The notes beneath the pieces were generated by a model that saw only the letters and a program-made list of their open reading frames with translations, ran no database searches and was not told the origin of the DNA. Positions 1-8,457 of a DNA stretch of 38,234 nucleotides are shown piece after piece. Where the stretch lies: positions 1 through 38,234 of the forward strand of contig LCIL01000008.1 in the NCBI GenBank assembly GCA_001001045.1, given 5' to 3'. Position numbers and translations under genes: made by a program. The DNA is from Candidatus Woesebacteria bacterium GW2011_GWA1_44_23 (GTDB lineage Bacteria; Patescibacteriota; Microgenomatia; UBA8517). Positions within the stretch are counted from its first letter, which is position 1. Each line of letters begins with the position of its first letter.

Positions 1-1295
1 CTTCTACGTTCATCTTCGGTTAAACCAATTTTTGTTTCTGTCCCCCCATAGATGTTTTTAGCAAAATAGAGATCACATTCGGTTTTCTGTTTCAAAGATA
101 ACGGCGCCGGTAATTCTTTACTGTGTAATTTTGAAAGGTTTTCTGTTTTGGTGGTACTGGTATACGGAAAATGATAAAGATCAGATAGCTCCGAAGTTGA
201 GAGAATTGGATTACCTACAATATTTAACAATCGATGTTGATATAACCAAAATAACAGATCGTTTATGGCTTTAATTCTTATATATCTCCTCGCTTTTAAT
301 GACTGGTAGCCAGCATTAGTAAACGGTGACAGAGCTGCCAGAAAGCCTTTTTCGATTGTTGACCTATTCGAATATGAATTTGAGACTGTTAAAAGCCTCA
401 AGGAAGCGGTGAATAACTGCTGGTCAGTTTTCTGTTTGATTTGAGTTTCAATGATATCCCGATATGTACTGTCCGGTAATTTTGTTTTCAACGACATTAT
501 CGGCAGGACTGGCCCTTCCCGTCCGAGAGTCACTATCCAAATCCCAAAGGGACTGGCGACTTGTAATTCAGAAAGGACATCTTTATCACCTAGGAAAAGT
601 CCCCGTAACCGTCCAATAACCCGAGTTGTACCTCTGTTTATGGGCGAAACCACCATTTGCACTGCCACCATTTCATTTTCGGATAGCTTTGTCATGGCTC
701 CGGTGACATAGGCAATCGGATCGTATTCTTCAAGGTTATCTTGTTTTTTCAACGGAAAGACAAAATGTTTGGCTAAACGAATATCAATAACATGACCATG
801 TGTACCGTTTTTCAAATAATCATCAGCTTCTTTAACTTGGATACCTGGTAAATAAGCAATCAGATTTTTCTTGATTATTTGAGCGTCATCGACTGAAACC
901 CGCAGGATATACCGGATACCTTTGTCTTTAGTGGAAACAATTTCAAAAGCATATGACTTGGAGACGTCGAATAATCGGAGTATCCAAGAACGCTGGCGCA
1001 GCAGTCCATGGACAGAGGTAAATAGTTGAGCAGTGGTAAATGAGCTTTGTTCCGTACTTGTCGGTGGTGAAACTTCAAATATTTGTGTTGGTTTATTTGA
1101 TTCTTTCCAAAACAAATAAAGCTTAACGGAAAGACAGATAATCCAAAGAATAAAAAACGCAATAATAAGCCAAATCAGATATGGCAAATAAGTAGTAACA
1201 AAATGAGACAAAACCAGAAAATAGGGACTTAATGAATGGCTATAACCAACAAATTCTTTCTGGAGGATTTTAAGAACGATATTATTTTTCAGCAT
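1..1295 (-). CDS. VirB4/TraC-like (DUF87-type) conjugation ATPase-like protein, N-terminal part; truncated by window edge
   Basis: Open minus frame of about 431 codons from ATG at 1295 to the window edge (MLKNNIVLKILQKEFVGYSHSLSPYFLVLSHFVTTYLPYLIWLIIAFFIL...), with an N-terminal TM segment then a soluble domain ending ...CDLYFAKNIYGGTETKIGLTEDERR. Family assignment from recalled similarity; the Walker motifs would lie outside the window. Confidence 0.6.
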   Translation of the reverse strand, partial: MLKNNIVLKILQKEFVGYSHSLSPYFLVLSHFVTTYLPYLIWLIIAFFILWIICLSVKLYLFWKESNKPTQIFEVSPPTSTEQSSFTTAQLFTSVHGLLRQRSWILRLFDVSKSYAFEIVSTKDKGIRYILRVSVDDAQIIKKNLIAYLPGIQVKEADDYLKNGTHGHVIDIRLAKHFVFPLKKQDNLEEYDPIAYVTGAMTKLSENEMVAVQMVVSPINRGTTRVIGRLRGLFLGDKDVLSELQVASPFGIWIVTLGREGPVLPIMSLKTKLPDSTYRDIIETQIKQKTDQQLFTASLRLLTVSNSYSNRSTIEKGFLAALSPFTNAGYQSLKARRYIRIKAINDLLFWLYQHRLLNIVGNPILSTSELSDLYHFPYTSTTKTENLSKLHSKELPAPLSLKQKTECDLYFAKNIYGGTETKIGLTEDERR

Positions 1296-1394
1296 AACTA
1301 CCCATGTTTGGGCAGTTAGCATCACCTATTTGACGTTGCACGAATAATACTCCACATAATGATTTTCTGCAAAGTGGTCAGCTTCAAGATGTGC

Positions 1395-1423
1395 TTGACA
1401 CTATAAATATAATGATATAGACT
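1395..1423 (+). promoter_or_regulatory. Sigma70-like promoter: TTGACA-N17-TAGACT
   Basis: TTGACA at 1395-1400, TAGACT at 1418-1423; overlaps the tandem repeats. Confidence 0.6.
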
Positions 1424-1440
1424 ATAAATATATTGATAGT
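1399..1440. repeat. Two tandem ~21-bp near-identical units abutting the start codon at 1441
   Basis: CACTATAAATATAATGATATA / GACTATAAATATATTGATAGT read directly from sequence. Confidence 0.8.
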
Positions 1441-1806
1441 ATGCCCACTATGTTAAGCGAAATAGAGCCAAATCAAGTAGTTACAGAACAACAAATACTT
1501 CTCCCTGTAGCCCAAATAATAGATGGTTCTTCATATAAACCAACACAAGCGAGAGTGATAGGCACATTTCCCACATCTGCAAAATCCATACAGGATTTAT
1601 TTCCCGAACAAGAGTATGAAGAGAAGAGTATACAACTAGCCAAAAAGGCTCTTGGATCGCTTTCGACTGAGTTTTCAGCTGAACAATTGAAAACCGTTAT
1701 TACCGAAGTGGAATTTCTTACAGAGAGTTGGCTTGACGAATTTGAACGGCAAATTTTCAAAGGCTCGACATTACAAGAATTACTTCATGAGAAAGGAGGC
1801 AAATGA
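1441..1806 (+). CDS. Hypothetical 121-aa protein, overlapping the recombinase start
   Basis: ORF with promoter upstream; stop overlaps the recombinase ATG (ATGA). Confidence 0.75.
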   Translation: MPTMLSEIEPNQVVTEQQILLPVAQIIDGSSYKPTQARVIGTFPTSAKSIQDLFPEQEYEEKSIQLAKKALGSLSTEFSAEQLKTVITEVEFLTESWLDEFERQIFKGSTLQELLHEKGGK

Positions 1807-3338
1807 AATCTGATAACCATATTTATGCAGACGGAAAACTAGCAGTACTTTATCTTCGTGTGTCCACAGAAGAACAAGTCGATAATTTTTCTTTAGGCAC
1901 GCAAGAAGAAATTTGTAAAAAAGAAGCAGAAAAACGCGGCTACCAGGTGATCGAAATTTTCCGAGAAGAGGGCAGATCTGCTAAAAGCATCACAGGCAGA
2001 CCCGTGCTCATTCAACTTCTTGAATATTGTCGAAAACATAAACACGCTGTACAAGCAGTGTTCGTTTATCGTCTTGACCGCGTATCCCGTATCACTGCTG
2101 ATTATTTAGCCATTCGAAAGAAACTAACCGAAAATGGAGTTACCATACTATCCGCTACCGAACCGACCGGAGATAGCCCAACCGAAAAACTGGTTGAGAC
2201 TATTCTTGCCGGATTTGCTCAGCTTGATAACGACATACGAAGCGAGAGGTCAAGAAACGGTCTTAAGGCACGTTTTCTTTCCGGCATGGTTGTTACTGGC
2301 CAAGTTCCATTGGGTTACGCTGTTCAGGCAGGGTACGCAGTTAAAAATACAACCAATTGGGATTTAATGAAAAAAGCCTGGGATCTCATGGCCACAGGGA
2401 CAAAAAGTCTTCAGGAAATGGCAAATCTCATGAATGAGTGGGGACTAAAGGAACATCGGGGTAATAGAGAATTTATTATCAGAGCCCAACGCGTCGACGT
2501 CTTATTCAGAAACAAATTTTACGTGGGAGTTATCACCTCCAAAACATATCTTGAGGAAGTAAAAGGACAGCATGTGCCCATGATCACAGAGGAACAATAT
2601 TATCGCGTACAAGCCATTATAGACGGTAGAAATCCCAATAAGGTGGCTTTGGCTAAACGGAATCACAATAACCCCGACTTCCCGCTACGCCGAATCGTTC
2701 GGTGTGGAGTTTGCGGTCTGGGAATGACAGGCGGTTGGAGCAAGGGCAGAAATGCTCGCTATGCATATTATCGTTGCGGCGGTGTATGTAAAGGCATTGC
2801 CGCAAAGTCAGAAATACTCGAAAGTTCAGTTGTTCAAACACTTAAACAAATAACACCCAAAAAGGAATGTCTTGATCTTTTTATTGCGTTTCTTTACCGG
2901 ACATACCACGAAAGATTATCGAGATTACAAAAAATCAAAAGCGCTGCTGATCAGGAAATTGCTACATTAAAAGCTCTTAGAAAGACTTTAGTTGAGAAAA
3001 ATCTAGCCGGTGTCTATTCCGATGAGGTATATAAAGAGCAAAACGCTGTTATTGAAGACCGAATGACAAAAGCTCAAGTCGTCAAAGACGACGCCACGAT
3101 TGATAAATACAACATCAACGATGTAACGACTTTTATACGAACATTACTTGCTGATTTAGGGGAAACATACAAACGCTCGAACCTAAGTCAGATAAAAGTA
3201 CTCTTGGGTTCAATATTTCCGTCCGGACTGGCTTGGAGACAAAATGGTACATTGAACCACCAGATTAGCCCGATTTATCAATCTATTTGCACCTTTAACA
3301 ACGGTGCCATCTCCTCTTGTGCCAAGGGCGGGAGTTGA
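1803..3338 (+). CDS. Large serine site-specific recombinase
   Basis: N-terminal resolvase motif YLRVSTEEQVDNFSLGTQ, VYRLDRVSR, recombinase domain, Cys-containing zinc-ribbon-like segment (RCGVCGLGMTGGW...YYRCGGVCKG), coiled coil. Confidence 0.95.
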   Translation: MKSDNHIYADGKLAVLYLRVSTEEQVDNFSLGTQEEICKKEAEKRGYQVIEIFREEGRSAKSITGRPVLIQLLEYCRKHKHAVQAVFVYRLDRVSRITADYLAIRKKLTENGVTILSATEPTGDSPTEKLVETILAGFAQLDNDIRSERSRNGLKARFLSGMVVTGQVPLGYAVQAGYAVKNTTNWDLMKKAWDLMATGTKSLQEMANLMNEWGLKEHRGNREFIIRAQRVDVLFRNKFYVGVITSKTYLEEVKGQHVPMITEEQYYRVQAIIDGRNPNKVALAKRNHNNPDFPLRRIVRCGVCGLGMTGGWSKGRNARYAYYRCGGVCKGIAAKSEILESSVVQTLKQITPKKECLDLFIAFLYRTYHERLSRLQKIKSAADQEIATLKALRKTLVEKNLAGVYSDEVYKEQNAVIEDRMTKAQVVKDDATIDKYNINDVTTFIRTLLADLGETYKRSNLSQIKVLLGSIFPSGLAWRQNGTLNHQISPIYQSICTFNNGAISSCAKGGS

Positions 3339-3403
3339 ACCCGCACGCTCTTTCGAGCACACGCTCCTGAAGCGTGCCTGTCTGCCAATTTCAGCACCTC
3401 GGC
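3320..3403 (-). tRNA. tRNA-Leu(CAG)
   Basis: GCCGAGG/CCTTGGC acceptor (one G-U), long variable arm, GGTTCAACTCC T-loop, anticodon loop TTCAGGA; no encoded CCA. Confidence 0.93.
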
Positions 3404-3473
3404 TTGCATGCAATTATATCAAAAGCGTCTCAAACTTGACAGACTGTCTCCTTTTGTGGCATCCTGACAAATA

Positions 3474-4109
3474 ATGGTAAGTGACAGTTTTACGAGAGAA
3501 GAGAATATTGGATTTTGGAAGAATTTAATTTTGGTCACCGCCTTTTTTGTTGTTACTCCGTTGACCCTGGGAATAAGCCTTTATTCTCTTTTTTCCTTTA
3601 AATCCAATACCGCCGCCAGGGAAGTTTTCGATACTGCCAATCTTATTGTCTCCCCACAATCGGGTATAAAGGTGTACGCGTCTCTGCCCACAGTATTTCC
3701 GACAGTCTCCGAGCAGATTTCTTCATCCGACGCCAGGTCCGAGATATTAAGGCAATATATGGAAAACTATGGTTCACCACTTGCCCTCTATTCGGGGCTA
3801 ATTGTCCAAACGGCCGACAAGTATTCACTGGATTTCCGTCTGATTACGGCTATTGCCCAACAAGAGTCCAATATCTGTAAGATAATACCGCCGGGCTCCT
3901 ATAACTGCTGGGGATGGGGTATACACAGCAACGGGTCTTTGGGTTTTAAATCTTTTGATGAAGGCATTGAAGAAGTTTCCAGGGGACTAAGGACGGATTA
4001 CTTAAATAAAGGCTATACCACGGTGAATGAAATCATGGGTAAATACACTCCTCTGAGCAACGGATCCTGGGCTGATGGAGTGAACGAGTTCATGTCCGAA
4101 ATGGAATAA
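3474..4109 (+). CDS. Membrane-anchored lysozyme/glucosaminidase-like peptidoglycan hydrolase
   Basis: N-terminal TM; LDFRLITAIAQQESN...SYNCWGWG...SFDEGIEEVSRGLRTDYLNKGYTTVNEIMGKYTP pattern. Confidence 0.75.
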   Translation: MVSDSFTREENIGFWKNLILVTAFFVVTPLTLGISLYSLFSFKSNTAAREVFDTANLIVSPQSGIKVYASLPTVFPTVSEQISSSDARSEILRQYMENYGSPLALYSGLIVQTADKYSLDFRLITAIAQQESNICKIIPPGSYNCWGWGIHSNGSLGFKSFDEGIEEVSRGLRTDYLNKGYTTVNEIMGKYTPLSNGSWADGVNEFMSEME

Positions 4110-4141
4110 GGCTTCTAACTATGAGTATGCTCCTATAATAG

Positions 4142-4170
4142 TTGACATACCTATAATTCTATGCTATAGT
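4142..4170 (+). promoter_or_regulatory. Near-consensus sigma70 promoter TTGACA-N17-TATAGT
   Basis: TTGACA 4142-4147, 17-nt spacer, TATAGT 4165-4170. Confidence 0.8.
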
Positions 4171-4176
4171 ACGCGT

Positions 4177-4261
4177 AGATTTCGAGGCTTAGGCATGGAA
4201 ACATGACCCCGGCGTTGAAATACATATTTGGCCCGTCTATTTATAGGCGGGCCTTCTTTTT
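4177..4261 (+). ncRNA. Candidate small structured RNA or attenuator leader ending in an intrinsic terminator
   Basis: Starts ~7 nt after the -10; contains CATG-GAAA-CATG hairpin and ends with a GC-rich hairpin plus T tract; no family recognised. Confidence 0.5.
4230..4261 (+). terminator. Rho-independent terminator
   Basis: GGCCCGTCTA-TTTA-TAGGCGGGCC then TTCTTTTT. Confidence 0.88.
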
Positions 4262-4281
4262 ACAGCATTTGTTATACGGAC

Positions 4282-4806
4282 ATGAGAAAAATTATCATTT
4301 ATATCCTAATTACAGGATTCTTGCTTTTCCTGTGCACGGTAACCACCCGCGCGCAGGGTGTATCCGATTCTTCCGCATCTCTAAAAATTGCAGCGGCGAA
4401 GGGCGGATTCGATTACCGTGTCGAAAATCTTAGGGAGTTTCTTGAAAAATATAACTCTCCTCTTGCCGTGTACGCAGAGGAATTCGTTACTTATGCCGAC
4501 TTAAACGGTCTTGATTATAGGCTTGTTCCTTCTATTTCGGGTGTGGAATCCACCTTCGGAAAACGCATTCCCGCTGATTCTTATAATGCCTACGGCTGGG
4601 CAAACGGGGAATATAGTTTTACGTCTTGGGAAGATTCGATTGCACATGTTTCCAAGACTTTAAGAATTGCATATATAGATAGGGGTGCTGCCTCCATCGC
4701 AAAAATTGCCAAAAGATACGCCCCTCCTTCCGTAACCTGGGCAGGAAAGGTGACATTCTTTGTCAAAAAAATCGACTTCCTACCTCTAGACTTTGATATA
4801 ATCTAA
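4282..4806 (+). CDS. Exported lysozyme/glucosaminidase-like peptidoglycan hydrolase, paralog of 3474..4109
   Basis: ATG at 4282 preferred over the TTG of the ORF track, which lies inside the terminator; signal/TM then LDYRLVPSISGVESTFGKRIPADSYNAYGWANG... Confidence 0.75.
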   Translation: MRKIIIYILITGFLLFLCTVTTRAQGVSDSSASLKIAAAKGGFDYRVENLREFLEKYNSPLAVYAEEFVTYADLNGLDYRLVPSISGVESTFGKRIPADSYNAYGWANGEYSFTSWEDSIAHVSKTLRIAYIDRGAASIAKIAKRYAPPSVTWAGKVTFFVKKIDFLPLDFDII

Positions 4807-4811
4807 GCTGA

Positions 4812-4895
4812 GCCGGGGTGGTGAAACGGTATACACGCTAGGTTTAGGACCTAGTGCCCCTTAAAGGCGTGCAGGTTCGATTCCTGTCCCCGGCA
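4812..4895 (+). tRNA. tRNA-Leu(UAG)
   Basis: GCCGGGG/CCCCGGC acceptor, anticodon loop TTTAGGA, long variable arm, GGTTCGATTCC; no encoded CCA. Confidence 0.95.
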
Positions 4896-4947
4896 CAGAT
4901 TACGGGTGGATTTAATATAATCCGATAAATTTGTGCTAATATTAATC

Positions 4948-5070
4948 ATGGAGTCAAAATCTCTTCATATCAATAAAGTCACCCGTTCAACACTCGAGCA
5001 CGTTCTTTTTATGATAATCCCGGTTTTGGTCTTTTTGGCCGCTTTGGTCATCTTTTTAAAATATGTTTAA
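4948..5070 (+). CDS. Small (40 aa) single-TM protein
   Basis: MESKSLHINKVTRSTLEHVLFMIIPVLVFLAALVIFLKYV*; TAATAT 5 nt upstream; overlaps the start of the DUF192 gene by 8 nt. Confidence 0.6.
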   Translation: MESKSLHINKVTRSTLEHVLFMIIPVLVFLAALVIFLKYV

Positions 5071-5569
5071 GCATATAATCCTTCCGATATTGGGGGTATT
5101 GGTGTTTATAGTGGTTGTCGGACTTCTGGTTAGGAAATCCGGCTCGCCGGGACTGACAAATATTTTTATTCCCAAGCCGACTGGCGGTCCGGTAAAGACA
5201 ATAACGGTAAGTGCGGCCAAAATTGACGTACAGATCGCGGATACGGCGGAAAAGAGGGTGGCCGGTCTTTCGGGTGTCACCTCTCTGAAAGAGAACGAGG
5301 GAATGCTTTTCGTTTTTGACGCAAAGGGAGTTACCCCGCTTTTCTGGATGAAGGGCATGCTCATTCCGCTCGATCTGATCTGGATCGGCGACGGAAAAAT
5401 TGTCAAGATAGATAAAAACATCCCGATACCTCCTCCCGGCACCCCTGATGTCAATCTGCAAACCTATTCTCCGGGGGCCCCTGTTGACTACGTGCTTGAG
5501 GTTAATGCGGGATTTTCGGATAGAAATAGCGTCAACGTGGAAGACGACGTCGACCTATCCGGTATTTAG
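5063..5569 (+). CDS. DUF192 family protein with N-terminal TM
   Basis: VQIADTAEKRVAGLSGVTSLKENEGMLFVFD...FWMKGMLIPLDLIWI. Confidence 0.9.
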   Translation: MFKHIILPILGVLVFIVVVGLLVRKSGSPGLTNIFIPKPTGGPVKTITVSAAKIDVQIADTAEKRVAGLSGVTSLKENEGMLFVFDAKGVTPLFWMKGMLIPLDLIWIGDGKIVKIDKNIPIPPPGTPDVNLQTYSPGAPVDYVLEVNAGFSDRNSVNVEDDVDLSGI

Positions 5570-6802
5570 GCTGAATTCCTCCAGTTCTTTGATTCCTCCA
5601 AAAGCGATCCTGTCAATTACCGTTTGCGCCCCTCCGAAGCTTCTGGCAGATCCGACACTGAAACTTCCCCATCTTTCGTTTATGCCATCAACTGCCCTGG
5701 TAAGGTTTTGCTTCTTGCCCATGTCTTCAAAGAATTCAAGCTGGAGTGAATCCGCCCGCGTCAATCCAAAACAGGAAACGGCGATATTAAGAACGGGGGA
5801 AGCGGGGGCCGCTTCGATTAAAAGCCTGAATGCTGGTTTGTAAAAGTCCCTTGAATCAAACTGAGGTTGAGGAAGCCTTCTGCCCCTGTGCCACCAGGAG
5901 CCGTTTTTAAAGATCAGCATAAGGTGGATGCCCGAAGCTTTGTATCCCGCCCCTCTCAGCCTGCTACACATCTTCTCCGTAAGTCTGGCGAGGATGGGGG
6001 AAAGTTCCTCAATTCTTGAGAGATTCCTGCCCAAGGCCACGGAATTCCCGTAGCTTCTTCTCCCGAATTCCGTACTGTCAATCTCGTAGCCGGATAAACG
6101 TGCGTTCCAGTAAAAACCGGTGATTGAATGAAAAGCGGCTCTAAGCTTCCAAACGGGGGCTTCATAAAAATCGAGAACCGAGTAAATTCCCATTCCGTTA
6201 AGACGCGCCGCATTCCTTCCCTTTATACCGGTCAGGTCGGTAAGTTTTAACCCGGAATATACATCCAAAAAATTATCTTTATTTATCTCATCGAGCCCGT
6301 CGGGTTTTTTTAATCCCGCCGCAATTTTGGCCAGGTATCTATTGGGGGCCATCCCGATGGAGACGGTAAGCCAATTTCCAATCTCACTTTTTATCCTTTG
6401 TTTTATCTCCCGGGCAACGGACTTTAACGGGGTCTTTTTAAGGGGCAGGTAATCCGCCATATTCAAAACAAACTCGTCGATAGATTTAGGGGAAAAGTCG
6501 GCGGTGTAATCTGAAACGAGTTTCCGGAGTTTCAAGTGTACATTTCTGTATTTCCAGGGGTCGGGGGAAAGTACCACCAGTTTGGGATAAAGACTGCGCG
6601 CGTCTCCGACCCTCATCCCGGTTTTAATTCCCAGGCGTTTAGCCTCCACGGAGGCAGCCAAAATACAGCCCCGGGGAGTCGTAAAGGCCGCAACGGCAAC
6701 GGGCTTTCCCCTTAAACGCGGGTTTGCCTGCTGCTCCACGCTCGCAAAACAGGAATTAAGATCAATGTGCATGACCCCCGAAGGCAGGGGATTAAATTCC
6801 AT
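5555..6802 (-). CDS. dinB: Y-family DNA polymerase (DinB/ImpB-MucB-like)
   Basis: MHIDLNSCFASVEQQANP, LAASVEAKRLGIKTGMR, SIDEFVLNM, LTGIKGRNAARLNGMGI HhH. Confidence 0.93.
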   Translation of the reverse strand: MEFNPLPSGVMHIDLNSCFASVEQQANPRLRGKPVAVAAFTTPRGCILAASVEAKRLGIKTGMRVGDARSLYPKLVVLSPDPWKYRNVHLKLRKLVSDYTADFSPKSIDEFVLNMADYLPLKKTPLKSVAREIKQRIKSEIGNWLTVSIGMAPNRYLAKIAAGLKKPDGLDEINKDNFLDVYSGLKLTDLTGIKGRNAARLNGMGIYSVLDFYEAPVWKLRAAFHSITGFYWNARLSGYEIDSTEFGRRSYGNSVALGRNLSRIEELSPILARLTEKMCSRLRGAGYKASGIHLMLIFKNGSWWHRGRRLPQPQFDSRDFYKPAFRLLIEAAPASPVLNIAVSCFGLTRADSLQLEFFEDMGKKQNLTRAVDGINERWGSFSVGSARSFGGAQTVIDRIAFGGIKELEEFSLNTG

Positions 6803-7025
6803 TTTCCACCTCCAGAAGGCGCCAACCCAAAGTTTCCGTGTTGAAGCTAAGTTTCATGTATAGGGTTTCCGTATTAACCGAAAACAGGTGATAAAGAATA
6901 CGACCTTCGCGGAGGGTGTAGTGGAACCCCACTTCTTGGATTTTGTAGATACAAAGCTTCCACTGGACCCATTTCGGAGCATCGCTCATTCCGACTTTTA
7001 CCTTTTCGTTTACCGCCACCACCAT
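6792..7025 (-). CDS. Hypothetical 77-aa protein, translationally overlapping the Y-family polymerase
   Basis: ORF overlapping the downstream dinB-like start by 11 nt. Confidence 0.65.
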   Translation of the reverse strand: MVVAVNEKVKVGMSDAPKWVQWKLCIYKIQEVGFHYTLREGRILYHLFSVNTETLYMKLSFNTETLGWRLLEVENGI

Positions 7026-7106
7026 GATTAGTTTTACACCCGAATAAAATACGAAGTCAAATATATCTTTCTGTTACAAGTCCCGTTTTTATGCTAGAGT
7101 ATATGT

Positions 7107-7451
7107 ATGCAGGCACTATATGCCCTAATTTCCCTTCTGGCGGGTTTCAAAATCTGTGACGTCTTGACCCATCCGGATTCAAAAATACGCAGAAAAACCC
7201 CCACCATTAAAATCAGGGGGTTTGAGCTTCTGCCCAGTATAAGGATTACCGTAAGGGGAAGATTCGTTCATTTTCATCACTGGATGAATTTTTCGATCCT
7301 TTTTGTTATTTCAGTTGTAGTAGGAGGCAGCATTCTTGACTCGTGGCTTACAAGAGGGGTCCTTCTGGGAGGAATTATTCAAGGACTTACGATTCCGAGT
7401 CCTATTGCGAGAAAAATAATCTACAGCAAAAAAATAGATGTCCAATCTTAG
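7107..7451 (+). CDS. Hypothetical membrane protein (114 aa)
   Basis: Hydrophobic segments, HFHHW motif; TAGAGT -10-like hexamer 6 nt upstream; overlaps next CDS. Confidence 0.65.
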   Translation: MQALYALISLLAGFKICDVLTHPDSKIRRKTPTIKIRGFELLPSIRITVRGRFVHFHHWMNFSILFVISVVVGGSILDSWLTRGVLLGGIIQGLTIPSPIARKIIYSKKIDVQS

Positions 7452-8442
7452 GGGCTTTTTTTACTATTTATCCATAGCCGTAATATTCTTTTTAATAGGC
7501 TGGTTTGGCAATAATGCGTATCGCCTTCCCAGGGCTCCCGATCCCGTACCTCAGGCAAAGCCGACGCCTCTTTTGAAGTACACCGTAGAAAATTTGTCAA
7601 AATCTGAATTTAAAAAATCGGAGATTATCATAGGGAACACACTAAAAGAGACGACATCTTATACATCTTACGAGTTTACGATGGAATTCTCTCCCGATTT
7701 TTCCGGCAATCTCAAAAAAACATCGGGCATGATAAATATTCCAAAAGGCCCGGGGCCATTTCCTGTAATTGTGATGTACCGGGGATATATAAACCAGGAA
7801 ACCTATGCGATAGGGGAAGGGACTTCCCCCTCTGCTTCATTTTTTGCCCAAAACGGTTATATAACCGTGGCTCCCGACTTTTTGGGATACGGAAATAGCG
7901 ATTCCGAGGCTGCGAATATTTTTGAATCCCGGTTCCAGACATATGTCACGGCCGTATCCGTACTCAAGTCGGTGGGTTCCCTAAGTTCGTGGGACGGAAC
8001 CAATATTTTTATCTGGGGGCACAGTAACGGCGGCCAAATTGCGCTGATAACCCTCGAAATAACAGGCGAGAATTACCCTACGGTTCTTTGGGCACCCGTA
8101 ACAAGACCTTTTCCGGCATCCATCCTCTACTATATCGATGAGGCCACCGACAGCGGAAAACTGATTATAGGCAAACTTGCCGAGTTTAACGATACCTATG
8201 ATGCAGGCATGTTCTCATTGACCGGGTACTACGTCAAAATCAAAGCTCCTATACAGTTAAATCAGGGCACGGCCGACACGGCGGTTCCTTATTGGTGGAG
8301 CGACTCCTTCGTCCAAACGCTTAAAAATAGCGAAGTTGACGTTACTTATATAAAATACCCCGGAGCCAACCACAATCTGCTTCCGTTATGGAACCAGGCC
8401 GTAAATGCCTCTCTGCTTTTTTTTAAATCATATTTGCGCTAA
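7438..8442 (+). CDS. Alpha/beta hydrolase (prolyl-oligopeptidase-like), N-terminal TM anchor
   Basis: VAPDFLGYGNSDSE, IFIWGHSNGGQIAL nucleophile elbow, PGANHNL histidine motif. Confidence 0.88.
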   Translation: MSNLRGFFYYLSIAVIFFLIGWFGNNAYRLPRAPDPVPQAKPTPLLKYTVENLSKSEFKKSEIIIGNTLKETTSYTSYEFTMEFSPDFSGNLKKTSGMINIPKGPGPFPVIVMYRGYINQETYAIGEGTSPSASFFAQNGYITVAPDFLGYGNSDSEAANIFESRFQTYVTAVSVLKSVGSLSSWDGTNIFIWGHSNGGQIALITLEITGENYPTVLWAPVTRPFPASILYYIDEATDSGKLIIGKLAEFNDTYDAGMFSLTGYYVKIKAPIQLNQGTADTAVPYWWSDSFVQTLKNSEVDVTYIKYPGANHNLLPLWNQAVNASLLFFKSYLR

Positions 8443-8457
8443 AATCCGCGTAATAAT

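Noticed and set aside
451-711. 86-aa plus-strand ORF
   Set aside because: Antisense to the ATPase-like CDS; no independent support.
875-1162. 95-aa minus-strand ORF
   Set aside because: Out of frame within the long ATPase-like reading frame running 1295 to 1.
3210-3413. 67-aa minus-strand ORF
   Set aside because: Covers the tRNA-Leu gene and the antisense of the recombinase 3' end.
5048-5461. Two minus-strand ORFs opposite DUF192
   Set aside because: Shadow ORFs antisense to a well-supported protein family.
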